A stretch of DNA of 64,000 nt from assembly GCF_003054175.1 (NCBI RefSeq), contig NZ_QBKN01000015.1, positions 1-64,000 on the forward strand, in the 5' to 3' direction. The DNA comes from Allosediminivita pacifica. GTDB taxonomy: Bacteria > Pseudomonadota > Alphaproteobacteria > Rhodobacterales > Rhodobacteraceae. Below are positions 42,201 through 50,531 of this stretch, piece after piece (position 1 is the stretch's first letter; every line of letters starts with the position of its first letter). The notes beneath the pieces were generated by a model. That model saw only the letters and a list, made by a program, of their open reading frames with translations. It had not been told where the DNA came from and made no database searches. The position numbers and the translations under genes are program-made.

Positions 42201-43478
42201 CGCGAAATCGAGTCCGGCGGCGTCGAGGGAGAGGTCACCGGTGACCTGGCCGGCCTCGCGGTCGATGGTGCCGGAGCCGCGCAGGTTGAAGCTGTCGGCG
42301 TCGAGGTCGGGGCGGTCGAGGTCGCTGATCTGCGCATCGAGTTTCCAGCCCTCGCCCTCGTCGGCGTCGAAGCCGGCGGAGAGCCGCATCTGGCCGATGA
42401 GCGTGCGGTCGCCCGCGATGGGCAGCAGGACGGGCTCGCCGCCGGCGGCGATCTCGCCGTCGAGTGCGAAGGAGCGGGGCCAGCCGTCTGGGCCGATCAC
42501 GGCGGCGCCGGTGAGGCTGAGGGATTCGGCGGAAAGATCGAGGGTGCGGAGGGCGAAGGTGCCGTCGGGCTGGCGGCCGCCCTCGGCCAGAAGGCGGATG
42601 TCGGTGCCGAAGAACTCGCGGTACTCGGGCGCGAAGAGAGGGGCGATGTCGCCGGAGAGGTCGGCGCGGAAGCTCTGCGCCGGCTCCTCGCCCTCGACGG
42701 GCTGCATGCCGTCGAGCTCCACCGTGCCCGACAGGCGGTCCTCGCCGTCGGAGGCGAGGCGGATCTGGGCGGTGAAATCGTCGATGGGGCCCGCACCCTC
42801 GATGCCGAGCTCGAGCGAGGGGGCGCCGGGCAGGCCGATGAGGGTGGTGACAAGGCCGTCCTGCGGTTCGGAGACCGAAAGATCAATCGCCAGGTCGCGG
42901 CTTTCGTTGTCGTAGCTGCCTTCGAGCGCGATCTGGCCGCCTGCGTCGAGGCGGTCGATCTGGAGCTGCGCCTCGCCCGCGCCGCCCTCGAGCCGTGCGG
43001 AGCCGGTGATGGCGAAGCTTGCGGCTTCGCCGAGGACGGGTTCGCCGAGCGAGACTTCCTGCAGGTCGAGCTGGTCGAGGCGGACCGAGACCGGCAGCTC
43101 GGGCAGGGAAAAGGCGCCGCGTGCCTCGGGGGCAGGCACCTCGCCTTCGGCCGGCAAGGGCTTGCGAGGCATGGAGAGCGTGCCGACGGAGATTTCGTCG
43201 ATGGCGATGCGGCCGCGCAGCAGGGCGGCGCGGGTCCAGCTGAGGGCGACGTCCTCGGCCGTGAGCCAGACGCCGTCGGGGTCGGAGATGGCGATGCGGT
43301 CGATGGTGGCGCGGGAGCTGAGCGCGCCCTCGAAGCCCTGGATGGAGACGGTCCGCCCCTCGGCCGAAAGCGCGTCTTCCAGCAGCCCCTGGATGAAGCC
43401 GCGGTCGCTTTCCTCGTCCTGCGCTGCGGCGGCGAGGGGGAGCGTCAGAAGGGTGAGACAGAGGAGCAGAAAACGCAT
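39228..43478 (-). CDS. tamB: Translocation and assembly module inner-membrane protein TamB
   Basis: 1416 residues. An N-terminal signal/anchor (1-20) is followed by a very long series of beta-strand repeats of the AsmA/DUF490 type. The C-terminal TamB domain contains LELDEGAVQLQGDFDPFI and ends with an aromatic-terminated beta segment (GIGIFYERDY). TamB spans the periplasm, working with TamA and in lipid transport to the outer membrane. The ATG at 43478 overlaps the TamA stop (TGATG), indicating coupled translation. A TTG one codon earlier is less likely. Confidence 0.95.
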   Translation of the reverse strand: MRFLLLCLTLLTLPLAAAAQDEESDRGFIQGLLEDALSAEGRTVSIQGFEGALSSRATIDRIAISDPDGVWLTAEDVALSWTRAALLRGRIAIDEISVGTLSMPRKPLPAEGEVPAPEARGAFSLPELPVSVRLDQLDLQEVSLGEPVLGEAASFAITGSARLEGGAGEAQLQIDRLDAGGQIALEGSYDNESRDLAIDLSVSEPQDGLVTTLIGLPGAPSLELGIEGAGPIDDFTAQIRLASDGEDRLSGTVELDGMQPVEGEEPAQSFRADLSGDIAPLFAPEYREFFGTDIRLLAEGGRQPDGTFALRTLDLSAESLSLTGAAVIGPDGWPRSFALDGEIAAGGEPVLLPIAGDRTLIGQMRLSAGFDADEGEGWKLDAQISDLDRPDLDADSFNLRGSGTIDREAGQVTGDLSLDAAGLDFADEALAQAVGDRITGDLTAAWTRDNPIRLTAIDIGGADYGLTGDVTIDPDGDPITVTPDLTLRARDLSRFAAIAQLDGLQGAAGLDLTGTFSPLTGRFDLGLGGTTSDLALGIEQVDPLLAGTGRLRLGAVRDETGTRLDPLRIETPAALIEGNAALRSEGTTANLSALIRDTSLALPGLEGPTSLTAEARQDGESWNVTAELDTPGDGALRVNGTARADGTYAEGTVTGAIGDLSAFSTLAGRDLSGAINLDASGSGNPAERTFDVTAETITRDVAVSLGASQAQLPGTTRLDFSGTRAADGTIGIRQLDIDGPALTASASGDLGPETGALDLTASIPDTARFVPGVTGQASLEGTARLEGEEWTFDADLSTPGEGRLRAQGTALADGTSVEGTLRGGIAQLSAFSELAGRPISGAAGFSASASANPAEGSFDLSLGGTLRGLTTGITQVDTLVPGTNNVELDADRTAEGVLTIERFEITGPQITGSASGSTGAEQNSLQFQARLADLGRLVSDLPGAATIQGSAQQSNGGNWQVNLDGSGPGGVTLDGGGSIAPDASTLSLNVTGRAPLAIANPRLAPNTISGVANFNISVNGPPALSSVSGRITTEGSRLSLPGPGVALNGITGDIALSGARAEITLDAAISNGGDIAVRGPITLSPPFNADLRTRIDNAQLQQAGLYETTANGVVTFSGPATGGATIGGTLTLGETELRIPQIGRSFELLDGLEHQAPPPDVRLTLARAGLGPRDDDPGAGSGGGTAFPLDLTISAPNRIFVRGRGLDAELGGSLQLLGTTASVEPQGRFELIRGRLDLLGNRLELDEGAVQLQGDFDPFIRFVATTETDDLEITITIEGPASEPDLDISSSPSLPQDEVLAQLLFGRDIGSLSALQAVQLAAAVRTLSGQGGLGLTNSLRENLGVDDLDIGITEEGNAEARVGQYLTENIYSEVSVNSEGKTQVNLNLSVTDNVTVRGRAEADGETGIGIFYERDY

Positions 43479-45298
43479 CAAAAGGCCTGGCCAATTCCGA
43501 GGTACAGCTGGATCCCTTCGCCGGTGTCGCCACCGACAGGGCCTGCGACGTCAAGCCGGACGGGGCCGACAACGGTGTCGTAGCGGACGCCGACACCGGC
43601 ACCGCTGTGCCAGCTGCCTTTGCCGTCATAGAAGCTTTCACCGCCGACGTAGCCCGCATCGTAGAAGCCGACCACGCCGATGTTTTCGGTCACGCCGACC
43701 CGCAGTTCGCCGGAAAGCGCCGCGAAGCTGCGCCCCCCGAGGGTCACGTCGCCGTAGTCGACGTCGAGCGAGTTGTAGGGCTGGCCGCGCACGGTGCCGC
43801 TGCCGCCGGAGTAGAAGAGGAACTCGGGCGGCGTCTCCTCGGCATCCGGGCCGACGAGCGAGCCGAGCTGGAAGCGCCCGGCGAGCACGGTGCGGTCGTC
43901 GGCGCCGAAGGAGCGGTAGGCACGGGCATCCATGTCGAGCCGGGCGCCGATGGTCTCGGCGTCGGTGACGTCGACGAAGGGTTCGGCGTTGAGTTCCAGG
44001 TAGGTGCCCTCGGTGGCGTCGAGCTGGTTGTCCCGGCGGTCCCAGGCGAGCCCGCCGCGCAGGCTGAGCAGCGTGAATTCGCGGCGCGGGTAGTCGCCGT
44101 CGTCGTCGCGTCCGAGGTAGCGGTCGCTCACGTCCGAGTAGGACAGCGCCACGGCGAGATCGCCGGTGAGCGTGTCGGAGAATTCCTGGCTGACACCGAC
44201 GGCCACCTCGGCCCGGCGGGTCAGGTAGTCGGGTTCGTCGAGGTAGGCGAGTTCGCCCTCGATGAAGAAGAGCGTGTCGGCGCCGTAGACCGCCGGGCGT
44301 TCGCCTCGGGCCGTGAGGCGGAAGTCGGGGTCGGTGTCGCCGCCGCCGATCTGGCTGACGCTGCCGTCGATGCGGAAGCGTTCGGCCCCGCCCAGAAGGT
44401 TGCGGTGGAGCCAGTAGCCGGTGAGCGCGAGCCCCTCGGTCGAGGTGAGCTCGATCCCGCCGCCGATGCGGCGCGGCGGGCGGTCGACGAGGTCGATGTT
44501 GAAATCGAGCGTGTCGTCGGGGTTCACGGTCTCGGATTCGGTGATGACGACCGAGCGGAAGGTGCCGGTCTTGCGCAGGCGGGTGCCGGCGTCCTCGACC
44601 GCGTCGGGATCGAACCTTTCACCACGCGGAATGCCGGCCATCTGGCGCACGCGGGCGGGGCTGACGCTGGTATCGCCGGATACGGTGATATCGCCGAATG
44701 TGACCTGTCGGCCCGGCTCCACCCGGATCATCACGTCGAGCAGCCTGTCGGCGTGTCGGGCGGTGACGCGCTGGTCGGTGACCGCGGCCTTGGCGTAGCC
44801 CGCTTCTTCCCAAGACGAGACGGTGCTGCTGGCGGCCTCTCGCACGACGGGCGCGCGGGCCCATTCTCCGGAAGCGAAGTCCTCGGGCAGTTCGGTGTCG
44901 GGCGCGCGGGGGCCGATCTCGGTCCGGCCGAAGCGGAACTTGCGCCCGGGCTCGATGGTGATGACGGCGTTGGTGAAGCTGTCGGGCGCGGCCAGTACGG
45001 GAATGTCGGCGGCTTCGCGACCGTCGAGTGAGATGCGGATGACGGCGCCGTAGCGGGCGGTGGAATACATCACCTCGAGCATGCGGGAATAATCCGCGCG
45101 GGCGGCCGAGAGCACTTCCTGCGGGGTCGGGGCGTCCTCGGATTCGAAGGCGACGAGCGAGGAGGCGCTCCGCAGCTGACCCTGCAGCTCCTCGTCTTCG
45201 ATCCCACGGATCGTCACGTCATCGAGCGCCAGAGCGGGGGCGGCATGGAGCGCGCCGCACAGGATGGCGGCGAGCGCGGTCAGACGGTGTTGTGGCAC
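43478..45298 (-). CDS. tamA: Translocation and assembly module outer-membrane protein TamA
   Basis: 606 residues from a GTG at 45298 with an AAGGG site. A signal peptide ends near residue 24 (APALA). POTRA domains occupy about 25-260, including RQVTFGDITVSGDTSVSPA. The C-terminal half is a 16-strand Omp85 barrel with FLFYSGGSGTVRGQPYNS, the loop-6 VRGY/F-type motif, and a terminal aromatic residue (GQAF). It partners TamB, encoded next. The 206 bases upstream (to nhaA) hold its promoter; no motif stands out. Confidence 0.95.
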   Translation of the reverse strand: MPQHRLTALAAILCGALHAAPALALDDVTIRGIEDEELQGQLRSASSLVAFESEDAPTPQEVLSAARADYSRMLEVMYSTARYGAVIRISLDGREAADIPVLAAPDSFTNAVITIEPGRKFRFGRTEIGPRAPDTELPEDFASGEWARAPVVREAASSTVSSWEEAGYAKAAVTDQRVTARHADRLLDVMIRVEPGRQVTFGDITVSGDTSVSPARVRQMAGIPRGERFDPDAVEDAGTRLRKTGTFRSVVITESETVNPDDTLDFNIDLVDRPPRRIGGGIELTSTEGLALTGYWLHRNLLGGAERFRIDGSVSQIGGGDTDPDFRLTARGERPAVYGADTLFFIEGELAYLDEPDYLTRRAEVAVGVSQEFSDTLTGDLAVALSYSDVSDRYLGRDDDGDYPRREFTLLSLRGGLAWDRRDNQLDATEGTYLELNAEPFVDVTDAETIGARLDMDARAYRSFGADDRTVLAGRFQLGSLVGPDAEETPPEFLFYSGGSGTVRGQPYNSLDVDYGDVTLGGRSFAALSGELRVGVTENIGVVGFYDAGYVGGESFYDGKGSWHSGAGVGVRYDTVVGPVRLDVAGPVGGDTGEGIQLYLGIGQAF

Positions 45299-45504
45299 GG
45301 GCGGCCCTTCCCCCTAGCGCGGCTGTGGAAACGTGATCAGCATAGGGGCCGAGCCTTGCGTCTTCCAGCGGTGAATTCGGCCGTCACGGCAACTGGCGGA
45401 AACGTGACCGTGGGGCAGGCACCGTGGCGGCGTTGCGGGCAGGCGCGAATTTTGCGTGGAGTCTCAATGGGACGGCCCGGCGGCCGGTGTCCCGGGGTGC
45501 GAGG

Positions 45505-46776
45505 TCAGAGTGCCTTTTTCTTCACCCCGGCGAGGCGCGCGGCCACCATGGAGATCAGCGCGGCCGCGAAGGAGAAGAGCGCGCCCATCTTGGCGGCGTC
45601 CTGCACCGGTCCGCTGTCGAAAGCGACGGAGGCCACGAAGAGCGAGACGGTGAAGCCGATGGAGGCGACGCAGCCGACCACGAGCAGGTCGATGGTGCGC
45701 ATCCCGTCGGGAATGCCGAGCCGCAGCGGCCGCGCCGCAATCCATCCGAAGAGCGCGATGCCCACGGGTTTGCCGATCAGCAGCCCGGCCAGCACCAGCC
45801 AGGTCGTGGTGCCGATGGACTGGAACACGACGCCGGCGTTGAGCAGGCCGAAGAAGAAGAGAATGACCTGGACCGGCCCATGCAGGGCGTGTTCGATCGT
45901 GTTGAGCAGGTCGGTCATGTACTGCTCTTCCTCGGCAAAGAGGCCGAAGGGCCGGTCGGCGTGGGGGATCGCCGGGATCACCGGCAGGAGCCCGAGCGCC
46001 GGGTGCAGGCCGGCCTTCATGAAGGCGAACCACGACACGGCGCCGGCCAGAGCGTAGGGCCAGACGTGAAGGCGGTGGCGCACCCACGTGGCGGCGGAGC
46101 GGCTGGCATGGCCGCGGTCGAGGTAGCGCGGCAGCCAGTTGAAGAGGATGTAGGCGGTCAGCGCCGCGCCGAGCGAGACCAGCAGCCAGAGCGGAGCGAG
46201 ATCGTCGGAGGGATAGAAGATCGCCAGAACGATGAGCCCCGCGGCGTCGTCCGCGATGGCCAGCAGCAGCAGGAAGCGCACCGCCGGGTGGCCCGCGCCG
46301 AAGACGAGCCGTCCCACGAGGTAGGAGAAGGCGATGTCGGTGGCGGTCGGGATGGCCCAGCCATTGGAGACGGCGTCGTAGGTTTCGGAGCCGAGGATCG
46401 TCGCGAGCCCGAGGTAGACGGTGAGAGGACCGAGCATGCCGCCCAGCGTGGAGAAGAGCGGGGTCGCGGCTTTCTTGCCGCGCAGGCTGCCGTTCTGGAG
46501 GACGACGGCCTCCCAGACCTCTTTCGCGGCGGTGGCGAAGAAGAAGGCCATGAGCAGGTCGTTGAAGAGGTAGTGGACGGTCAGCGCGCGGTGGCCTTCG
46601 CGGGCCTCGCCGATGGGGGCGGGGTTCCAGAGCTCGAACTCGACGAAGTGGTGGTAGCTGGCGGCATCGGTGTTGGCCCAGACCAGCGCGATCAGAGTGC
46701 CGAAGACCAGCAGGAGCGAATAGGTCGTCAGAAAATGCCAGAGGCCCTTCACCGTCACCGCCCTCGTCGTCGCCAC
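45505..46776 (-). CDS. nhaA: Na+/H+ antiporter NhaA
   Basis: 423 residues with about 12 membrane segments. The ion-binding pair Asp176-Asp177 lies in AIADDAAGL, and the crossing-helix motif PTATDIAF at 143-150 is conserved, corresponding to E. coli Asp163/164 and Thr132-Asp133. It exports Na+ in exchange for H+, fitting a marine habitat. The GTG start at 46776 has a GGAGAAGGGG ribosome site. It is monocistronic between tamA's promoter region and the permease gene. Confidence 0.95.
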   Translation of the reverse strand: MATTRAVTVKGLWHFLTTYSLLLVFGTLIALVWANTDAASYHHFVEFELWNPAPIGEAREGHRALTVHYLFNDLLMAFFFATAAKEVWEAVVLQNGSLRGKKAATPLFSTLGGMLGPLTVYLGLATILGSETYDAVSNGWAIPTATDIAFSYLVGRLVFGAGHPAVRFLLLLAIADDAAGLIVLAIFYPSDDLAPLWLLVSLGAALTAYILFNWLPRYLDRGHASRSAATWVRHRLHVWPYALAGAVSWFAFMKAGLHPALGLLPVIPAIPHADRPFGLFAEEEQYMTDLLNTIEHALHGPVQVILFFFGLLNAGVVFQSIGTTTWLVLAGLLIGKPVGIALFGWIAARPLRLGIPDGMRTIDLLVVGCVASIGFTVSLFVASVAFDSGPVQDAAKMGALFSFAAALISMVAARLAGVKKKAL

Positions 46777-46922
46777 GTCCCCTTCTCCGGCTTAGCGGCT
46801 CGAGGGGCGGGGGGCAACGCGGGGGCAGGGAGACGGGGCGCGGCCCGTGGGCGCATGGCGCTGGAACCGGCAGAGGGCTTGCGCGCCGGGAGGGGGCCGG
46901 CGCGCAGGATCGTCGGGTCGGC

Positions 46923-47957
46923 TCAGGCCAGGGCGCCCCAGGCGAGACCTGCGGCCAGCGCGCCGGTGACGGCGAAGCCGATGTAGGCGGCGAAGACCCG
47001 CGGCTTGACCAGCGCCCAGACCGCGACGGCGGCGGGGATGCAGCTGACGCCGCCGGCGAGCACGAAGCTCATTGCCGCGCCCTGCGACATGCCCTGGGCC
47101 AGCAGAGCATCGACCATGGGGATCGCGGCGTAGCCGTTGAGGTAGGCGGGCGCGCCCACCACGGCGCCCAGGACGATGGGCCAGATGCCGGTGCCGCCCA
47201 GAAGCGTGGCCACGGTCTCGGCCGGGATGTAACGCAGCATGACGGCCTCCAGCAGGTAGGCGAGCGTCAGCCACTTGAGCAGGAAGAGGCCGTTTTCCAA
47301 GGCGGTCTCGCGGAAGGTGGCGCGGCGCGGGGCGTCTTCCCAGAAGCGCCACTTGGGCGTGTCGGAGAAGGGTTTCTTGCTGCCCGAACAGCAGCTGCCG
47401 CAGCTGGACTGGCGTTTCACGCGCAAGGGATCGCGGAAGACGGGGCTCTGCGCGAAGGCCATGGTGCCGAAGCCGCCGAAGAGGCCGAGGGCGACCGCGG
47501 CGAGGGTCTTGGCCACGGCGAAGTCCCAGCCGAGCGTGCCGGAGGTGATGAGGAACATGGCCGGGTCCATGAGTGGCGAGGCGAGCCAGAAGGCCATGAC
47601 GGCACCGAGCGGCGCGCCCACGGCCAGGAGGGCGGCGATGAAGGGGATGACCTCGCAGCTGCAGAAGGGCGAGAGCCCGCCCAGCAGCGCCGCCAGCACG
47701 ATCATGCGGGCGGGATTGCCCTCGAAGGCGCGGGCGAGGAGGTTTTCCGATCCGGTTGCCTTGAGCGTCGCCACGGCCAGCACCGCGAAGAGGATGAAGG
47801 GCGCGGTGTGGGCAAGCGCGCTGCCTGCGAAGGTGACGGTCTCGACGGTGCGGCCGGTGTCGAAGAGGGCCACGGCCCCCACCAGCGCGAGACTGGCGAG
47901 CCAAGCCGGGTCGGGGCGCGGCAGGCGGCGCGGGGGACGCTGGGTTGTCTCAGCCAT
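46923..47957 (-). CDS. ArsP_1-type (DUF318) permease
   Basis: 344 residues, about eight membrane helices. GLSPFCSCEVIPFIAALL (near 92-110) matches the CSC signature of the ArsP_1/DUF318 permeases. A cytoplasmic loop contains SSCGSCCSGSKK, a possible metal- or thiol-binding site. GAPAYLNGYAAIPMVDALL is the second repeat. Relatives include organoarsenical and other exporters; the substrate is not evident here. It starts within the last codons of the ArsR gene (8-base overlap), so it is controlled by that regulator. Confidence 0.88.
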   Translation of the reverse strand: MAETTQRPPRRLPRPDPAWLASLALVGAVALFDTGRTVETVTFAGSALAHTAPFILFAVLAVATLKATGSENLLARAFEGNPARMIVLAALLGGLSPFCSCEVIPFIAALLAVGAPLGAVMAFWLASPLMDPAMFLITSGTLGWDFAVAKTLAAVALGLFGGFGTMAFAQSPVFRDPLRVKRQSSCGSCCSGSKKPFSDTPKWRFWEDAPRRATFRETALENGLFLLKWLTLAYLLEAVMLRYIPAETVATLLGGTGIWPIVLGAVVGAPAYLNGYAAIPMVDALLAQGMSQGAAMSFVLAGGVSCIPAAVAVWALVKPRVFAAYIGFAVTGALAAGLAWGALA

Positions 47958-48303
47958 GATCGTGGTTCCTTTGTCCGGGCGGGCAGTCCGCGCAGCACTG
48001 GGTGAGCAGGAAATTCGACAGCTCGCGCACCTCGTCGTAGGCGGCGGCGGCGCAGATCACGCTGCGGCCCTGCTTCGCCTGCGTGGCGAGGCCCGCCTGC
48101 GTGAGGATGCGCATGTGGTGTGTGAGGGTGGAGCCGGTCACGCCCGTGCGCGCGCCGAGTTCACCGATGCTGAGCCCCTCGGGGCCGGCCCGCACAAGGG
48201 CGCGCAGCACCGAGAGGCGTTGTTCGGAGCCGAGCGCCGCGAACTTGGACGCGGCGATCTCGAGCGGCATGTCGTGCAGGCGGGGGGCGGATTCGTTTTT
48301 CAT
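47950..48303 (-). CDS. ArsR-family metal-type repressor
   Basis: 117 residues. Winged helix-turn-helix with recognition helix about 56-67 (TGSTLTHHMRIL). The classical ELCVCDL metal site of ArsR/SmtB is replaced by LSIGELGARTG. Instead a C-terminal CCADC cluster (Cys103, 104, 107) with NHDHG may sense metal or thiol-reactive agents. The ATG at 48303 directly follows an operator repeat and has no ribosome site, suggesting a leaderless mRNA. TTGCCA-N17-GATGCT upstream is a possible promoter. The permease overlaps its end. Confidence 0.88.
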   Translation of the reverse strand: MKNESAPRLHDMPLEIAASKFAALGSEQRLSVLRALVRAGPEGLSIGELGARTGVTGSTLTHHMRILTQAGLATQAKQGRSVICAAAAYDEVRELSNFLLTQCCADCPPGQRNHDHG

Positions 48304-48304
48304 G

Positions 48305-48326
48305 TTTCTAGCATCGTCGAAATGAT
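48305..48326. promoter_or_regulatory. ArsR operator repeat 1
   Basis: TTTCTAGCATCGTCGAAATGAT, one base upstream of the arsR start codon. It is a direct repeat of the site 40 bases upstream; the arms TTTC and GAAA form a loose inverted repeat. Confidence 0.6.
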
Positions 48327-48344
48327 GTGATCTGGCAAGCGATA

Positions 48345-48366
48345 TTTCTAGCGGTTTCGAAATGAT
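48345..48366. promoter_or_regulatory. ArsR operator repeat 2
   Basis: TTTCTAGCGGTTTCGAAATG followed by ATTGGATATG. Preceded by A it forms ATTTC...GAAAT, a palindrome-like ArsR site. Repeats 1 and 2 match at TTTCTAGC and TCGAAATGAT and are spaced by exactly 40 bases. Confidence 0.6.
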
Positions 48367-48410
48367 TGGATATGTCGGAGCGGGGTCGGTTTTCCGAAGG
48401 AACATCGGTG

Positions 48411-48465
48411 GGGGCTCCGCCCCGCGCCTGCGGCGCTCCCCCGAGGTATTTGGAGCGAGAAGAAG
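48411..48465. repeat. Double-hairpin intergenic repeat, copy 2
   Basis: GGGGC-TCC-GCCCC (48411-48423) and GCGCC-TGC-GGCGC (48424-48436), then CCCCCGAGGTATTT and GAGCGAGAAGAAG. It has the same order of elements as copy 1 at 30784-30850. It lies between arsR and the first UDG-like gene, which are divergent, so it is not simply a terminator. Confidence 0.75.
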
Positions 48466-48543
48466 CGCAGGCGGGGACACATGCGCCGTGCGATTGACGG
48501 GAGGGTGTTTCCGCGCGGGCGGCATGGGCTAGGTCCGTGCGGC

Positions 48544-49137
48544 ATGTCAGAGTTGAGGAAGAGACTGGCAGAGTGTCGCATTTGCGCGGATCGCTTTGCC
48601 GCGACGGCGACGGGGCATGCGCCGCGGCCGCTGGTGTGGTTCCGCCCGGGCGTGCGGCTGGCGATCGCGAGCCAGGCGCCGGGGCGGCGGTCGCACGAGG
48701 GCGATCTTCCGTTCCGGGACGGCTCGGGAGTCCGGTTGCGGGATTGGCTGGGGCTGGAGGAGGCCGCGTTTTACGACCGCGACCGTGTGGCGATCGTGCC
48801 GATGGGCTTCTGCTTTCCGGGCTATGACGCGGCAGGGAACGACCTTCCGCCGCCCGCGATCTGCCGCCGGACCTGGCGCGATGCGGTCATGGCGGAGGTG
48901 GGCGAGGTGCCGCTGCTGCTGGCGGTGGGCGGGCTGGCGCAGCGCTGGCATCTGGGCGCGCGGGGCGGCGTGGGCGAGACGGTGGGGCGCTGGCGCGCGT
49001 TCCTGCCGGGGGCCGTGCCGCTGCCGCATCCCTCCTGGCGCAACAGCTCGTGGTTGAAGCGCAATCCCTGGTTCGAGGCGGAACTGCTGCCGGTGCTGCG
49101 GGCGCGGGTGGCCGGGGTCATGGCGGATCGCGGATGA
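48544..49137 (+). CDS. Uracil-DNA glycosylase superfamily protein, paralogue 1
   Basis: 197 residues. PF03167-like fold with an N-terminal CRIC pair, VAIVPMGFCFPGYDA, LLAVGGLAQRWHLG and the terminal block VPLPHPSWRN...WLKRNPWFE. The motif-A loop is SQAPGRRSHEGDLPF (from 43), where paralogue 2 has GQAPG and HKSGRPFDD. This copy has therefore lost the glycine that begins the active-site loop and the HxSG pattern. It may be inactive or altered in specificity. It lies 19 bases before paralogue 2. Confidence 0.85.
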   Translation: MSELRKRLAECRICADRFAATATGHAPRPLVWFRPGVRLAIASQAPGRRSHEGDLPFRDGSGVRLRDWLGLEEAAFYDRDRVAIVPMGFCFPGYDAAGNDLPPPAICRRTWRDAVMAEVGEVPLLLAVGGLAQRWHLGARGGVGETVGRWRAFLPGAVPLPHPSWRNSSWLKRNPWFEAELLPVLRARVAGVMADRG

Positions 49138-49156
49138 AGGGCCTATCTGGAGACAT

Positions 49157-49774
49157 ATGGATGAGCCGCTGACAGAGAGGATCGCGCGCTGCCGCATCTG
49201 CGCGGAGCGCTTTGCCGCGACGGCCACGCGGCATGCGCCGCGCCCGGTCGTGTGGTTCCGGCCCGGTGCCCGGCTGCTGATCGCCGGGCAGGCGCCGGGG
49301 ATGCGGGTGCACAAGTCGGGGCGGCCCTTCGACGACCCCTCGGGGCAGCGGTTGCGGGCCTGGCTGGGGCTGAGCGAGGATGAGTTCTGGGACATGTCGC
49401 GCGTCGCCATCGTGCCCATGGCCTTCTGTTTTCCGGGGTATGACGCCAAGGGCAGCGACCTGCCGCCGCCGAAGGTCTGCGGCGAGACCTGGCACGGCGC
49501 GGTGATGGAGGCGCTGCCGGACCTCGCGCTGAAGCTCTACGTTGGCGGCTATTCGCACCGCTACCACCTGGGCACCCGGGCGGGCGTGACCGAGACCGTG
49601 GCGCGCTGGCGCGACTACTGGCCCGATGCGGTGCCCTTGCCGCATCCGTCGTGGCGCAATACGGCATGGCTGAAACGCAACCCCTGGTTCGAGGCCGAGC
49701 TGCTGCCGGTGCTCCGGACCCGCATCCGCGAGGTGATGGATGACCGAGACGACACCGCTCGACGCCGCGCATGA
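49157..49774 (+). CDS. Uracil-DNA glycosylase superfamily protein, paralogue 2
   Basis: 205 residues, roughly two-thirds identical to the preceding gene across its length. It keeps the canonical loop GQAPG (44-48), HKSGRPFDDPSG (52-63), the PMAFCFPGYDAKG block and PHPSWRNTAW near the C-terminus. These proteins are annotated as UDG-family but their activity is mostly untested. The last 12 codons overlap the SseB-domain gene in another frame. Side-by-side paralogues point to tandem duplication. Confidence 0.87.
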   Translation: MDEPLTERIARCRICAERFAATATRHAPRPVVWFRPGARLLIAGQAPGMRVHKSGRPFDDPSGQRLRAWLGLSEDEFWDMSRVAIVPMAFCFPGYDAKGSDLPPPKVCGETWHGAVMEALPDLALKLYVGGYSHRYHLGTRAGVTETVARWRDYWPDAVPLPHPSWRNTAWLKRNPWFEAELLPVLRTRIREVMDDRDDTARRRA

Positions 49775-50531
49775 GGCCATGGAGGCCGCGCCGCAGGACG
49801 ATGCCGCGCGGCTGCGCTTTTACGACCGGCTGGCCGCCACCGAGATGTTCGTGCTGCTGACCAGGGAGCCCGAGGGCGATGTGGTGGAACCCGAGATCTT
49901 CGACCTGGGTGAGGCGAAGGTGGTGCTGGTCTTCGACCGGGAGGAGCGGCTCTCGGCCTTTACCGGGCGGATCTCGCCCTACGCGGCGCTGCCGGGGCGC
50001 GCGGTGGTGCGGATGCTCGCCGGGCAGGGCATCGGGATGGGCGTGAACCTGGAGGTGGCGCCCTCGTCGCTGTTGCTGCCGGCCGAGGCGGTGGACTGGC
50101 TGGCCGGGACGCTGGATCACGGACCGGAGGAAAGCGAGGCGCGGGTTTCGGAGCTTTCGCCGCCATCGGGGCTGCCGCAGGTGCTGCTCGAGGCGCTGGA
50201 CGCGCGGCTGGCGAGTGCGGCGGGGCTCGCGGCCTGTGCCTGGCTCGCCGCGGCCGTTTACGAGGACAATTCGCGCGGGCACCTTCTGGGCATTGCCGAG
50301 CCTGTTCCGGGGTCCGAGGATGCGCTGGCGCGGGCGATCAACGAGGCGCTAGTCTTCTCGGGGCTGGATGCCGGGGCGCTCGACGTGGTCTTCCTGCGGC
50401 GCAGTGATCCGATTGCGGCGCGGCTGGCGCGGGTGGGCCTGCGCTTTGATCTGCCGGAGGCGCCGCAGGCCGAGGCGGTGGAGCGCCCGGCGCCGGGCAG
50501 CGATCCGGACAAGCCGCCGATCCTGCGCTAG
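49740..50531 (+). CDS. SseB N-terminal domain protein
   Basis: 263 residues. The N-terminal half (about 1-130) has the SseB-like pattern RFYDRLAATEMFVLL and VLVFDREERLSAF, with AYAALPGRAVVRML. The C-terminal half (about 130-263) is another alpha/beta region containing SRGHLLGIAEPVPG. In enterobacteria SseB is linked to serine-sensitivity enhancement; the function of this family is unclear. It overlaps the UDG-like gene by 35 bases and converges with the peptidase gene, the two TAG stops sharing CTAG at 50528-50531. Confidence 0.85.
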   Translation: MTETTPLDAAHEAMEAAPQDDAARLRFYDRLAATEMFVLLTREPEGDVVEPEIFDLGEAKVVLVFDREERLSAFTGRISPYAALPGRAVVRMLAGQGIGMGVNLEVAPSSLLLPAEAVDWLAGTLDHGPEESEARVSELSPPSGLPQVLLEALDARLASAAGLAACAWLAAAVYEDNSRGHLLGIAEPVPGSEDALARAINEALVFSGLDAGALDVVFLRRSDPIAARLARVGLRFDLPEAPQAEAVERPAPGSDPDKPPILR

